64,000 nucleotides of DNA. It comes from Antilocapra americana. Its lineage: Eukaryota; Chordata; Mammalia; Artiodactyla; Antilocapridae. Location of the stretch: contig ML664161.1 of assembly GCA_007570785.1 (NCBI GenBank), positions 42,731,293 to 42,795,292 on the forward strand, written 5' to 3'. The notes below the pieces were generated by a model that did no database searches, had not been told where the DNA came from, and was given only the letters and a program-made list of their open reading frames with translations. A program made the translations under genes and the position numbers. Each line of letters begins with the position of its first letter. Positions within the stretch are counted from its first letter, which is position 1. This document shows positions 10,045 to 22,887 of the stretch, piece after piece.

Positions 10045-12538
10045 TATTATCTGATAATCTTTAGAAGAGTAAAAATAAGTAACTTTCTCTCTGACCCAGG
10101 CTTCTCTAAGAATTACTAAAGTATAAGAAACTTGTTGCCATTTCTAGAACATGGAATGATTTGAAAACAGCACTATTTTGTTTTAAAGCTCAAAGCAATT
10201 GTCCTAAACTGAGACATTATTTAACCTTAGGTTAAGATTAAATTAAGCAGAACTGTTTTTATACTCCTCTCTTTAAAAAAAAAAAAAAAGGAGACAGATC
10301 ATAAGTTAATAGTTCACTATTAGGGGTGTTTTCAAAAAGCAACTTTAAAGATCCTTGCTGTGTTTTGAGGTCACTTTGTAGTCAGTACAATCTCCTATGT
10401 CTAACTATTTAGAATTCTGTAAAATTAGAAGACAAGTGGTCTTTCTGTGGGTTTGTGGACTCCTAGAAATTTTATTCAGAATTCTGTGAACATATACACT
10501 TTTCAAGAGAAAGAGATGCTTGGTTTTTACCATCATCTCAGAGGGACTTATGATCCCATCCTCTGAAGTAATATAAATTTTTTGTCCTCAGTGAAGATAA
10601 AAGTATGATACCCTATTTATGGAGGCAGCAAAACCTTATAGTATATTTTAGATTTGTAGTTTAAAAGGATCAAAATGAAGATTTTATTCTCTCAGGTGAA
10701 CTTTTAGCTAGTCATAAAATTTAATTAACCAGAATTCCAGGTAATCAATGTTTACTTGTGTCAGGCAGCAACCATTCTTCAGTATATCAGCTGAGTATGT
10801 ATTTTTCTTATCCTAGTTTCAGAATTATTAATACTTGCAGTAGTTTCATAATTATATATTTCTTATACTTAGGAGTAAAGCATTATATGAATGCTTGCTT
10901 CAAACCATTATTAGATCAATCTCATTAATATAATTTAGTACAGAATATTTCTACTCATTCTGTCCAAATGTACTGTGGAATAAAGTATCTGAAACAGGAC
11001 AATGGGAAGTTGGAAGAAAGGGAATTTTACTAGACTCTGAAATGTTCAAAACGTGTTGTATTTCTTATGTACTTATGCAAATACTTAAATTCACATTTAC
11101 CTTGGTGTTTTTAATTGCTTTTATTAAAATGGCTTGATAGAATATTTTTAAATAATTGTTTTATGAATCCTTGGAAAAGGTACACATTCTAAGCTCAAAA
11201 CTTTAAAGTTTTTAATTGGAGGAGATTAAGTAAATAATTCAGAAATGCATTCTGTTTACCTGTTAATAATTAAGCAGGTTAGACTATGTACTTTTTATAG
11301 TCATGGAGTTTTAATTTATTTATTTGTTGGTGTGTTGGTTTTTAAGAATTTATTTAAGGCATTCTGCTATTGGGAAATAAAAATAAACAAAGTGAAGTTA
11401 TCCATAATAAAGGAAATGGCTTGGATTACTTTTAAAGAGACAAGTGAGGAAGAAAAGGAATTGATCGGATTTTAGAGTTAAAAGCAGTATTTAGTACTTA
11501 CTCTTTCTGAATTTCTCCCATTTATTTGGAAGGGAAACTGAAATCCCTAACAGAAAGAATAATTGGGTTAAGTGAATGACCTTTTGTTGTTGCCCTAGAG
11601 CTCTGGCTCATTGGAATTTGATTTTAGATGGCTTTAGTGTAGGATTTAGCCAGGTCATTTTTATGGATTCTTGGAGAAGTCTACTGTAGGAATTATCAGA
11701 TTTTTCTGGTGTTTTAAAAACTCTGATAATACCCAAAGCCAGACTGAATCTCTACCTTCAGAAGCACCATTATGGATTAACTAGAACCTAATTAGTGTTT
11801 TCTAGTCTTGGAATATATCTTATCATCTTTACCATGTGTGTATAGGTTCTTTCTTTCTGATGTTATTTAAGTATTGTAAATTGGTTTTCATTTAGGGTCT
11901 TTGACCAGATACAACCAAACTTTGTATTTCATTTTTTATTTAATGATGAATACTTGTTTTCTGTAATTACTGATAGTTAATTGTCTTTAACAGTTTCTAT
12001 TCATTTTGTCCCAACATGTCATTCTTAGTTTGAATTTTTACTTATTTGAAATTATACTACTCCTACCTCCAAAACTGCTTCATTTGTTCTCACGGCAAAT
12101 TTTGTTTGTCTCTCTGTAGTATTCCTATTGCTAAAATTGATACATGTTTTATCTGTTTTCTTTTATAATAATATGCTCACTGTATAAATATAATGTCAAA
12201 ATTCTTACATTTTCTACATTCCAGGCTGTGCCTTTCTTTGAAAATTTGATCAAAGATGTGGACATTTAAAATGTGGCTTCTAGGAATCTAATAGGTACCA
12301 TTATGAGTGATTTTTTTTTGAAGAAATATTATTTTTATTTCCTTTTACTTTCCTTTCTTGCTTTGTTGTTCTCTTTTTTCCCCTCCACCATTCCATCTAC
12401 TTTATTTACTTCTTTTCTTTTAAATGTATGCAGTTAATGGAGGTGGCCTTCACCAAAAATAGGACAGATAGACATTTCCATGTGGCTTTCTTAACATTCA
12501 GCAAATTTAATGATATAATACCTAATTTTTTTCTGCAC
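10045..12538. other. No gene or confident repeat recognised
   Basis: The stretch is AT-rich and long. An oligo(A) run occurs near 10276-10290. One 76-codon frame (11245-11475) shows no recognisable feature. I cannot assign a family to any segment, and diverged L1 or L2 may be hidden. Confidence 0.5.
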
Positions 12539-12617
12539 TGTAGACTGTGTTTTTTTTTTTTTTTTTTTTTACTGCTTTTGTTTTTATGAAAAGTAATATT
12601 TATGTATTGTAGACTGT
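12539..12617 (-). mobile_element. Very short antisense poly(A) insertion with target duplication
   Basis: The 10-bp word TGTAGACTGT occurs at 12539-12548 and again at 12608-12617. Between the copies lie an uninterrupted T run (about 12550-12570, 21 bases) and only about 37 further bases. This is what an extremely 5'-truncated, poly(A)-tailed LINE-mediated insertion on the minus strand would leave. The source RNA cannot be named. Confidence 0.55.
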
Positions 12618-12623
12618 TTGGTG

Positions 12624-12843
12624 CAGTTTTCCCTGGTGGCCCAGCAGTAAGGAATCTGCATGCAATGTAAGAGACATGGGCTTGATCCCTGGGTGGGGAC
12701 GATCCCTAGGAGAAGGAAATGGCAACCCACTCCAGTATTTTTGCCTGGGAAATCCTATGGACTGAGAAGCCTTACAGGCTACAATCCATGGGGTTGCAAA
12801 AGGGTCAGACATGACTTAGTGACTAAACAGCAACAACAACAAT
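12624..12843 (+). mobile_element. Bov-tA SINE
   Basis: The head 'ttccctggtggcccagcagt', B-box-like 'gggcttgatccct' and full Bov-A body ('ggcaacccactccagtattt') end in a (CAA)n tail near 12843. It is nearly full length. TTTGGT on each side is a weak candidate target duplication. Confidence 0.93.
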
Positions 12844-12875
12844 ATTTGGTAGGAAATTGTAGAAAGAAAAATATC

Positions 12876-12931
12876 TATTATATCTTAATATCTGAGATAA
12901 GCATTTATTATATCTTAATATCTAAGATAAG
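12876..12931 (+). repeat. Two-copy 30-bp tandem repeat
   Basis: A 26-base core (12876-12901) is repeated at 12906-12931 with one G/A difference, giving a period of 30. It is AT-rich, with 'tatatcttaatatct' in each unit. Confidence 0.85.
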
Positions 12932-12965
12932 TCCTAGGAATAATTTAGTATATAGGTGCTTTCAT

Positions 12966-13145
12966 GTTTTTGTTTAGTTGCTAAATCAAGTCCAACTCTT
13001 TTGCTATTTACCGCATAGACTATAGCCCACTAGGCCTCTCTGTCCACGGGATTTCCAGGCAAAAACAATAGAATGGTTTGCCATTTCCTTCTCCAAGGGG
13101 TCTTCTCAACCCAGGGATGAACCCACATCTCCTGCTGGGAAGCCC
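12966..13145 (-). mobile_element. Bov-tA SINE, antisense, diverged
   Basis: The reversed Bov-tA body ('catagactatagcccactag', 'ttgccatttccttctccaag') ends in a partial reversed head near 13145. It is shorter and more diverged than its neighbours. Confidence 0.85.
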
Positions 13146-13671
13146 ACATAAAAGTGTTTACATGCTTTTTATAACACATATGCTTTTTCTAATATATATG
13201 CACTCACACATACATACAGATCAACATTTATATATGCATATGACCAAAATTTGCCTAGCCTATGTATATTATATATGCACAAATTGTTAAAAATTGCTAT
13301 TTTAACATCATGACTATTTTATAATCTGCATTTTAAGCTTAATGGTGTACTGTAAATTTTTACTTGCCATATTTAATGGAAGGTTATCATTATATCACAT
13401 ATAATATATTTAACCAGTTCACTATTATGGAATATTTAGGTTATTTTAATTTGCATTTCTTTCATTGGAATTACAGATCAATATTGTTTCATATATACCT
13501 TATGCTTTTTTGTTGTTAATTGCCTATTCATTTTAAAAAATGAGATATTTGTTTTCTTTCCTCCTAAAGACTATTTACCCTATAAATATCATATAAATTA
13601 AAAATGTTTATCTTTATTTGTTGTGGGCATCTTAATTATGTTCAAAATATTTTTGGATTTATAAAAAATTT
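13146..13671. other. No gene or confident repeat recognised
   Basis: This AT-rich segment lies between a SINE and an L1. Short TATATGCA-type alternations occur at 13190-13285. It may contain an old L1 3' remnant near 13400-13480 but is too diverged to call. Confidence 0.45.
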
Positions 13672-15000
13672 TGTAAAAGAATGAAACTAGAACACTTTCT
13701 AACACCATACACAAAAATAAACTCAAAATGGATCAAAGATCTAATCATAAGACCAGAAAGTATAAAACTCCTAGAGGAAAGCATAGGCAAAACACTCTCC
13801 AACATAAACCAAAGCAGGATCCTCTATGACCCACCACCCAGAATATCGGAAATAAAAGCACGAATAACCATGGGACCTAATTAAAATTAAAAGCTTCTAC
13901 ACAACAAAGGAAACTATAAGCAAGGTGAAAAGACAGCCTTCAGAATGGGAGAAAATAATAGCCAATGAAGCAACGGACAAACTATTAATCTCAAAAATAC
14001 ACAAGCAACACCTGCAGCTCCATTCCAGAAAAATAAACGACCCAATCAAAAAGTGGGCCAAAGAACTTAACAGACATTTCTCCAAAGAAGACATAAAAAT
14101 GGCTAACAAACACATGAAAAGATGCTCAACATCAATCATTATCAGAGAAAGGCAAATCAAAGCCACAATGAGGTACCACTTTATACCAGTCAGAATGGCT
14201 GCCATCCAAAAGTCTACAAGCAATAAATGCTGGAGAGGATGTGGAGAAAAGGGAACCCTCTTACACTGTTGGTGGGAATGCAAACTAGTACAGCCACTAT
14301 GGAAAACAATGTGGAGATTCCTTAAAAAACTGAAAATAGAACTGCCATATGACCCAGCAATCCCACTGCTGGGCATACACACCGAGGAAACCAGAACTGA
14401 AAGAGACACATGTACCCCAATGTTCATCGCCGCATTGTTTACAATAGCCAGGACATGGAAGCAACCTAGATGCCCATCAACTGATGAATGGATAAGAAAG
14501 CTGTGGTACATATACACAATGGAATATTACTCAGCATTAAAAAAAAATTCATTTGAATCAGTTCTACTCAGGTGGATGGAACTGGAGCCTATTATCCAGA
14601 GTGAAGTAAGCCAGAAGGAAAAACAAAAATACAGTATACTAATGCATATATATGGAATTTAGAAAGATGGTAATAAGAACCCTGCAGGTGGGACAGCAAA
14701 AGAAACGTAGATGTATAGAACAGTCTCGTGGACTCTGTGGAAGAGGGCAAGGGTGGGATAATATGGGAGAATGGCATTGAAACATGTTAATTATCATATG
14801 TGAAATCAATCGGCAGCCCAGTTTAGATGCTCGGGGCTGGTGCACCGGGATGACCCAAAGAGAGGGAATCTGGAGGGAGGAGGGAGGGGGGTTCTGGAGG
14901 GGGAGCATATGTATACCCATGGTGGATTCATGTCAATGTATGGCAAAACCAACACAATAAAGTAAAGAAAATTAAAATATAAAATAAAATAAAATAAAAT
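13672..15000 (+). mobile_element. L1 LINE, ruminant type, 5'-truncated
   Basis: This 1.3-kb 3' piece carries the ORF2 C-terminus (13681-14662), the full 3' UTR ('catggtggattcatgtcaat', 'ggcaaaaccaacacaataaa') and an (AAAAT)n tail at about 14975-15000. Similarity to the L1 consensus is high, so it is comparatively young. A-rich words resembling AAAAATTTTGT occur on both sides but do not form a certain target duplication. Confidence 0.93.
13681..14662 (+). pseudogene. L1 ORF2 C-terminal fragment
   Basis: The frame runs 13681-13884, shifts, and continues at 13925-14662 up to the natural stop region. The L1 ORF2 C-terminal cysteine motif CX3CX7HX4C is intact at 14228-14284 (residues 102, 106, 114 and 119 of the second frame). 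The endonuclease and RT domains are absent through truncation, so it cannot be active. Confidence 0.93.
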
Positions 15001-15009
15001 CCCACCTCT

Positions 15010-15727
15010 AAAAAAAAATTTTTGTTTCTATTAATCAAATTAAGAAATATTTGTGCTTATACTATATACTATTATCTATGTGTTTCAAAAGGCCTTCTTA
15101 TCTTGGAGTTTAGAAAATTCTATACATACATTTTACTAAAGCTCTTTGATTATTTTACTTATTATATTAATATATATTTCTGATTTTTATTTCGGTACAT
15201 GGCAAAAGGTAGAGAACAAATTTTTTTTTTTGTCTTTTAATTACTCAACCATCTCAGCACTGTGGAAATGCAACTTGTAATATTTACCTTGTACTAAGTC
15301 CCTATGATCTGTTCTACACATCTGTTTCCACCAATGACAGTTATCACACTGTCACTTATATTTCAATCTCTGGTAAAAGTTAATATTGTTCTCTACTACT
15401 TTGATGCAGAAGGGTTCTTGCAATAGAAATCTGTATTAACCTGATGGAGGCAGACAGGGCTTATGAATGGTCAAGATAGTGACCTAGTATCAATGCCTTC
15501 ATTTTTTTCTGATTATTTCTTACTTTGTTTTTAATCTATGACTTATTGGCTCTATCCATTTTATATATTTCCCTTTTTTTTCTTTCTTTTTAATCGATAA
15601 ATGATTATTAAGTGACATTAATTTAACAGAATTAGATTGATTTATGCCTATGAAATATGATAACTTTCTTGTATTCATATGGTCTGTTTTTCTAATTAGT
15701 GAACTGATAGTTATGTCTTTCTATTTT
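15010..15727. other. No gene or confident repeat recognised
   Basis: The stretch is AT-rich with short T runs near 15220 and 15575. No family was assigned and there is no credible ORF. Confidence 0.5.
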
Positions 15728-15835
15728 CAGTTCTATAAATGTTTATTGAGAATTTTTGCTGGGCACTATTTAAGGAGCTATAGGGAAAGAAAAATGTATG
15801 TCTTTGACAAACTTATAATCTTAAGGGGAAATTCA
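15728..15835 (-). mobile_element. L2 3' end, antisense
   Basis: The motif order 'gtttattgagaatttttgct', 'gggcactatttaagg', then 'aacttataatcttaagggg' is the L2 3' end read backwards. It is diverged. Confidence 0.5.
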
Positions 15836-16339
15836 CCATTTATAAAAATAATAGCAACATAATAATACAATAGTCATTGAGAGTACTGTTTGCAAGCCAT
15901 TATACTAAGAAAGGTAATGCGTATCTCTTTTAATCCTTGTACTAGTCCGCATAACCTCCAGATATTTTTAGACATTTTCCCTTACATCACTCAGTAATTT
16001 TATTATTGTTGCCTTCTCTGAGCAGCTTTTCTGTTCAGAACTATCTAAAATATCAGTCCATGTAACTGTCAGTGCTATTACCTTGCTTTGTTTGTCCTTA
16101 TAGTATGAACTATAGGACATTATTAATCTAGCAATTTATCTGCTAATCATTTAATTCCCCTGCTAGATGAATATTGAGTAGAAGACTATGAAAAATGAGT
16201 TGCAGTAGTTGATAGTTGTAAAAGGTTAAAGTTTAATTTAATGTATAACATTTAACTTCTTCAAGCTTAAATTGTTTCATCCGTAAATAGATGTAGACTT
16301 AGTGCCTCATTCATAGGTTGGTCTGGCTGTTGATTCTTT
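15836..16339. other. No gene or confident repeat recognised
   Basis: This is AT-rich sequence. The part at 15870-15960 ('gcaagccattatactaagaa') could be a diverged continuation of the adjacent L2. Confidence 0.4.
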
Positions 16340-16480
16340 CCTTCAATACATATTCATTGATCTCATACTATGTGGCAGACACTGCTCATGTACATGGGGA
16401 TACAGTAAAAGAGACAGAGCCTGACCTGATGGAACTTCTATTCTAGTAGGGAAGACAGACAAAAAGTAAATAAAAATTGC
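16340..16480 (-). mobile_element. L2 3' end, antisense
   Basis: A clear L2 antisense pattern is present: 'tactatgtggcagacactgc', then 'ggggatacagtaaaag', 'cctgacctgatggaac' and 'ttctattctagtagggaaga', all in order. Confidence 0.7.
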
Positions 16481-16506
16481 TTTTATAACATAATATGTAA
16501 TGGCTA

Positions 16507-16560
16507 AATTAATTTTCTCTGAAAATTAATTCTGAGAATTAATTCTCTGAAAATTAATTC
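16507..16560. repeat. AT-rich hairpin with tandem AATTAATT units
   Basis: A perfect 10-bp inverted repeat (16507-16516 and 16522-16531) has a CTCTG loop. The GAAAATTAATTC unit then recurs through 16560, with a palindromic GAATTAATTC between. It probably arose by slippage. Confidence 0.8.
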
Positions 16561-17284
16561 CTTACTTCATCCCCATAACCTCAGTATTTTTTTCTTTTCC
16601 ATTCCAAGTTATCCTCTGCTTATCCATGCTTAATGGGTATTATCTCACTCCTCCTAGCAGATTCAAATTTTTAGGGCCTCTTCTAAAGATCAATGTTACA
16701 GAATAAGTGTAATATTATTCAGGTACCCTACTATGGAAGAACTATAACCTTCCTTTTTTGGATCCTTTTTTATGTGTTAGTACATCATAAGCTCAGGATT
16801 GGTGGCACGGATTGCTGTTTGATTCTTTGTTTCCCTTTTGTTTCTGCATCTTAAAGATCTAGTCAGTTGAAAACCTTAGATTGTCTTCATTTTAATAAAA
16901 ATTTTACTGTAGATGTACTGGTTTACAGGATTTGCTTATGTTTATGTATGTTTTTCCATTAGTAAGACTGCTTTTGAGACTTTGAATGGCTGAATGTCTG
17001 TGAAGATTATTAACAAATATGACATCAAGACTCTCAGTATGATTTCATACCAAATTTAGAGAAATCACTTTTCAAGGACATATAATATCAAACTCAGTAT
17101 TTAATAGGGGAGTTGTTTCTAATTATATCTTTTTATATTTTAACTCACCCAATTGGCTTTAAAATAACCTCAGCATCCTGCTGCTTTACTGTTCCCAGTC
17201 CAGTTTGGGATTCTACACTATCAAATGCATTTGGTTGGAAAATAACTGATCTGTTTGGTTAACCTCCTGCCTCTGTGTGTGTGT
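16561..17284. other. No gene or confident repeat recognised
   Basis: Mixed AT-rich sequence up to a GT run (17275-17287) that forms the tail of the next SINE. No assignable family or coding signal was seen. Confidence 0.5.
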
Positions 17285-17495
17285 GTGCATGCACGCTCAG
17301 TTGTGCCCAATTCTTTGCAACCCCATGGATTGTAGCCCACCAGGCTCCTCTGTCCTTGGAATTTCCCAGGCAAGAATACTGGAGCAGGTTGCCATTTCCT
17401 ATTCCAGGGGATCTTCCCGACCCAGGAATCAAACCTGCATCTCTTGTGTCCCCTGCATTGGCAGGTGAATGGATTCTTTACCACTGTGCCACTCA
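17285..17495 (-). mobile_element. Bov-tA SINE, antisense
   Basis: This is a near full-length reversed copy: a GT-rich tail at the left, the body ('ccccatggattgtagcccac', 'ggcaagaatactggagcagg') and the reversed tRNA-like head ('ggattctttaccactgtgcc') at the right. Confidence 0.93.
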
Positions 17496-17689
17496 CAAAC
17501 TCATATCTGTGTAGGACCCTCCTAGAACCTTGCTTACTGAGGCTGGGAACGTAAATCCACGTTCTAATATCAGTGCATTAGGTACTGAAGACCAGTTCAA
17601 GCTCTACTGAATGTATTATCTTCTACTCCCTATTTCTTTCCACCCATTTACTTTTTATTCTCTTTAGATTATGCATTTTATGAAGATCT

Positions 17690-17815
17690 TTCCAATTGCA
17701 ATCATATTTTTTGGATAGGGCCTGTATCTTATCTTGTATACTTCCTAACTTACCAGTGCTTACCAGTATATTATTATATGTAGTAGATTTTTGCTAGCTC
17801 TCTGGTAATTAACAA
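17690..17815 (+). mobile_element. L2 3' end, weak
   Basis: 'gatagggcctgtatcttatc' followed by 'tatgtagtagatttttgct' fits the L2 3' end on the plus strand at low identity. Confidence 0.4.
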
Positions 17816-19624
17816 TAAACAAATAAATGGGATACAGATTATTTGATATTAGTATTTTAATTTTAAAATATAAGTGTAAAACATTTGTATAAATTAACAA
17901 AGCTTCTAATAATGCTATAATAAATATTCTGTTCTCCATCTAAACCCTGCACAGTGGTTTCCATTGTAAGCTCATGCTATATTTTACCAAGTACCTGTTC
18001 TGCATATAGACAAATTTATTTATCATTTTAAAACTAATGAAAATTAGTTGACATATACAAATTCAACTACCTATGTCTTATGACTAATCATAAATATATT
18101 ATGGAAATGTAATTCCTAATTTTAAGTGTTTCTCTTTTACAGTCACACAAAAAGAAGTGTTAAGAATTTCCCTTTGAGGCTCTGAAGGCTAAAGGTAATG
18201 TCCAGTATTTTGTTCAATAGGTTTTCATCTTCCTGAAAAGTTTCGTAATATTAAAGACCTTCAGCTTACTCCTTCAAGTCTTTTCTTTATTTCCCTTTAA
18301 CACATTAAATAAACATTTCTATGTATATCTAAAAATAATCTAACATTATGAGTCAAAAAAGAAAAAAAGCTTTTGTTGTCTCAGAATATGTCAACCTAAT
18401 TTGGTGTTGCTGTATCCCTTTAGCCTTCTATTTGGGAATACACTATGGTCCCTCCCCTGATTTTTGAAGCAGTTTAGAACTCTTCTGATCTTATGCCCTG
18501 CCCTTTTCCTAAATAGACACATTGGCTCAAAGTAAAAAAGTCAGTACCTATCCCTCTTTAGGAAGAGCTTTACAACTAACTATAAGAAATTAAAATACAT
18601 TTTGGAGGGGACAACAAAACCATGTAGACAAGACTTAGTGGCTACTCATAGGCAGAAATCCAGAATTTCAGGCAAGAAGTTTACAATAGATGTGTTGCTG
18701 CATTGTGCATAAAGAGCTCGTAGGGTTTGAAGAAAGTTTCTGATACAAGAGGGGGCTGTAATTACTTTGCTTCTTACATGCATGGTTAGATCTTCCAGCA
18801 AGAATAACATGGTAGGGTAATTTATTACAGAGGAGTAAATCACAGATTACATTGGAGGGGGGATGGGTGGTGTGATCCAACCATCAGTTTTGTGAACACA
18901 TACACTTAAGCATGTGTGATAGCTTGTTTTTAATTTCTTTACACCAGTGCACACCTCAAACATTCCATTTAGCAGTGGGATATGCAAATTGTTCCAAATG
19001 CAGCAGCAGTACTTTCACCTGAATGTCAAAACTGTCAGGGAGTTTTAAATCAAATCTTTATAACATTAAAAAAAAAAAAAAAAACAGCCAGCCCCAAGAT
19101 TGAGGCACCAAACTCACTTCATAAACTTGATTCTCATACTTTCAAAAAGCTCCTGTATATCAACAGGGTAATGTCAAAGTTCTCATTCACCTGCTTTCTA
19201 ATTTTAACCTTCTAAGGATTTTATTTTATTTGGCTTAATTACGATATTTTCTACAAATTAATGATAAATGCCTTGATTAATAAAACCAAATGTCAGAGAA
19301 AATGACAACTTGATGAAAAATTAATACTCGGCAGTATTTTAAGGTACAGAAGTACTAAAGACGTACTCTTGAACCTCATACTTCATCAGCTCCTTCTGAA
19401 GGTGGGTAACCAGAATTTTCCTTGCACTTAAGTTTTCACAGCCACGTGTGTAGATGCATTTTAGCATAATTTTAAGCTGCTGTTTTGACTACTAGCTGTT
19501 ATAGATATATATATCTTCTTATTTTTTCTCTTTCTTTTGCCTCATAGTATTATCAAAAAATCAAAGTAAATTATATTTTGAGTTGGTTATATTGATGAAG
19601 CTATCATAATAAACATCCAAATAG

Positions 19625-19626
<2 letters not shown>
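17816..19626. other. No gene or confident repeat recognised
   Basis: This is the start of a repeat-poor block. An A18-type run occurs near 19069-19086 and TATA alternation at 19504-19515. Short frames on both strands carry no domain. Confidence 0.5.

Positions 19627-19664
<38 letters not shown>
19627..19664. repeat. (GT)19 microsatellite
   Basis: This is a perfect 38-base GT run. Confidence 0.97.
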
Positions 19665-19666
<2 letters not shown>

Positions 19667-22600
19667 TTCAGGACATCTCATGAAATGTAGTAACTAGTGA
19701 TTGATTATCTGCTAGACTATTAATTTTTTTGGTTATGAATATTCATTTGTTACACTTTAAAATTATTAAGTAAAAATAATCTATATACAGAGCACAGCCT
19801 TTCAAATGAAAATAGATTTTTTATGGACATTTGCTTTTTAAATACTTTTTCCCTTATCTTTCATTAAAATACCTGAATACCAAAAAAGAGTTATAACTTG
19901 CCAATGAACAGTTGGCAAACAATTGGTTAGATAAAACTGAAGAATAGGAAATATGGCTGCTTTATATTTTCTCCTTTTACTGGAGATCATGGTATTGAAA
20001 GTTAAAAATATCTGATTTGTTTTTCCATCTTCACAAATATCTGGATGATTTTTGAATGTGAATACTTAAATAGACCATTCAATATTATGCAGAAATGTTA
20101 CTGTGGAGGATTATAGTCCACGTTGGTTTTATTTTCATATTTCAAAGGTAAAGCTACCAACCAAATGAGAGAAGGCACAATGACATCTTCCATGCTATGC
20201 TTTTGTTTGGTTTGGTTTTTCAGATATAAAAAGATGCACACAATATACTGTCAGTGAAATGGTCTCACTTTGACCATCTGTTCATGTAATGACATGATGG
20301 TTTTACCTATTAACAGAAATTTTTGCCAACTAATGCTAAAAATTCCTTTTTTTCCTGTAATATACTGGAAATTTCTGGGTAGGTGTTTTAGGCATGTTGC
20401 TAAGTGCAGTAAGATAAATCAGAGGCAAGTGTTGGTCTACATCCTGTAAATACAATATATTGCCAATCCCAAGGAAAAACCTTCTTCAATGTAGATTTCT
20501 AGTACTATTTAAAATTGGAGATGAATTTTGCTGAATCTTTCCTTAGCTGGCTCTAGGTTTTATTGTTGTTGTGTCTTGCCTGGTTCCAGACATCCAGTCT
20601 GTACTGGCAAAGCTACTTGATGAGGAGAGGCCACCAAAATCCCTGCCCTGACTGCTTACATACCTGTCATGAATAATAGATCTGTCAGCTAGTTAATCAC
20701 CGCATTGTAACTGTCTCTGTTTCTCCTTAGCTGATCACTGCCCAGAGAAGTTTAAGTTCCATTGTAACATGAAGCTTCTATTATGTTTCTATACCTGCGT
20801 TTATTAGTATGCAAAATCATTCATTCTTCTCTTTTCATACACCAGTAAATAAGACATGCCCCACTTCTTTGACAGTTCTTAAATTACATAGTAAACAATG
20901 TACTTTTCCCCCCTTGTTTATTCTATTCTTCAGCCTCTCATAAATTTATTTTTGTATATAAGCCAATTAAATTTTATTCATTAGTTATAAGATTTGGAAT
21001 TATTTACACCTGCCTCACTATCCATAGTTTTGTAAGTTTTTAGTTGAGATTATAGTTATTTGGTGTAAGTATTATAAGATAACATCATCCTTTCCCCAGA
21101 TGAACAAAGGAGATAGACTAAAACCTGAAATAGCCTCCTAAAGACTTTTGCTTGGTGTTAAGTTGTTTGATCCTAGAAATGAGGACACCTAATTCAGCCT
21201 TACACAGTTAGAATCTTTAGATTTAGAGAATTGAGTTATGATATTTTAAACTTGATGCTTTAATTAAAACAGACATCAATCTGCCGATGCTCTTTGACAA
21301 ATCTAAACCTTACAGGAAAATAAACAGCGTTAGACTAGCTCTTATCCAGTGGAAAAACAAACAAACAAATTAGACCATATATTCTCTGTAAATGACTTTT
21401 TAGAAATTGCATTCTCTCCTCTAAACCTATAGTATTTTATACTGCAAGTTCAGGTAAATGAGACCTTACTGGTTTGAAACTATTAATGTAGTTTCTAAAG
21501 TTGTTTAATGTATAAGTTAAGTGCCAGTAGAATGATCAGTTCTATTAAATAGAATTTGTTTACCATATGTGTTTCTTTTGGAAGATTGTATTTATACTAA
21601 CTGAATAAACTATGCTCATGGAACACACTGATAAATAGAGTAATCAGAGGATACCAAGAAAAACGATGACTTGTCCACGAAGTGTAGGGGATTTTCTTGA
21701 TGAAATGCTGCATTCATTTTTCCTCCCTACCTACCATGTCTCTAAATATCCAGGTCTCCTTTGTATTCCTTAGTGATGACAAGATGTTTTTATTCCTCTA
21801 ATGAAGTGGGAAGCAGATTAACATACTTTCTTCTTGGGAATTAGATTACTTATTGTAGTACTGCTCAACATATCTTTGTAATACTTCCCAACCCCTACCC
21901 ACAACTAATTAGTGACTTTCAGAATTAGGGAAAATCTTAGTTGTGTGGTGGCCCTATATTTACCAGCGATCAAGGAAGTGTTACTAATACACTTGTCAGT
22001 GTTAAAAAAGAATTAAGTAAATAAAGGGCCAGATGGTTGAGCCCAGGACCAATCCAGAGCCCAGTATGTGTGGGCTGGTCCAACGGAATGAGAAACATTA
22101 AAAGGCTAAGTGGAATCAGAGTTTGGCTTTCACTTATAAGAGAAAAGAATATTTTTCAAATGTGTTTTCTTATGATATAATGATTTAAATGCTTGGATCT
22201 CCTTTGTAGGAGTAGCATTTGAGTGCATGCATTTCCTTGTGCATCAAGAGCCAATAATGTTTATGAAAGTCTCTCTTCTGAGACGTGTTATAGGACATAG
22301 TAGCAGCATTGAAGTAAAGTCGTTATCATGCAGCAAACATTTTTTCTGGTTCAGAGAAGAGTTCTTTGTTCTCAAAGTTATGTTTCTGCTATTATCACTT
22401 ACTTATTACACTTTATTATAATTGAATATCTGCCTTTCATAGATTGTATGACTCATGATAAGAAAAACTCTGGTTATGTAATGTTTGCTATAGTACATGG
22501 CCAGATGAGGAACAAGTAAATATCCCTTAATGTTTTGCTGTAATAAAAGCATTATAAGTGGTTATAATAAGATTTAATTTAAACTGAAGAAATTAAAGTA

Positions 22601-22887
22601 GCAAATTCCTTTCTTTTCCTATAATTTAATTGTCTTTACATGCATACATAAACATCTTATTTCCCACTTTCGATCCTTTTATTTTATCTTTAATATGAAC
22701 TTTTGGAAGCTATTTTAAATCTTTTTGGTTTCTAGAAGAGATGCATGGGTCAGCAAATTGCTGTGTAGGTAAACTGAGTAAATAGAGTGTACATTATTTT
22801 TTGGATTTTTCTTCCCACCATACATAATTATAGAAGAGATTAACTAACTATAAGCCTCCTGCCTTCCTTCTCTTCCTTCTTTCCACC
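19665..22887. other. Repeat-poor block, no gene recognised
   Basis: I could not assign a ruminant SINE, BovB or young L1 anywhere here, in contrast to the rest of the window. It is AT-rich; the frames at 22227-22421 and 22328-22519 overlap each other and look random. It could hold old unrecognised repeats or conserved non-coding DNA. Confidence 0.5.

Noticed and set aside
13897..14517. 206-codon minus-strand ORF
   Set aside because: It is the antisense shadow of L1 ORF2.
13925..14662. 245-codon ORF as a host gene
   Set aside because: It is the L1 ORF2 C-terminus with its CX3CX7HX4C motif, followed by the L1 3' UTR and (AAAAT)n tail.
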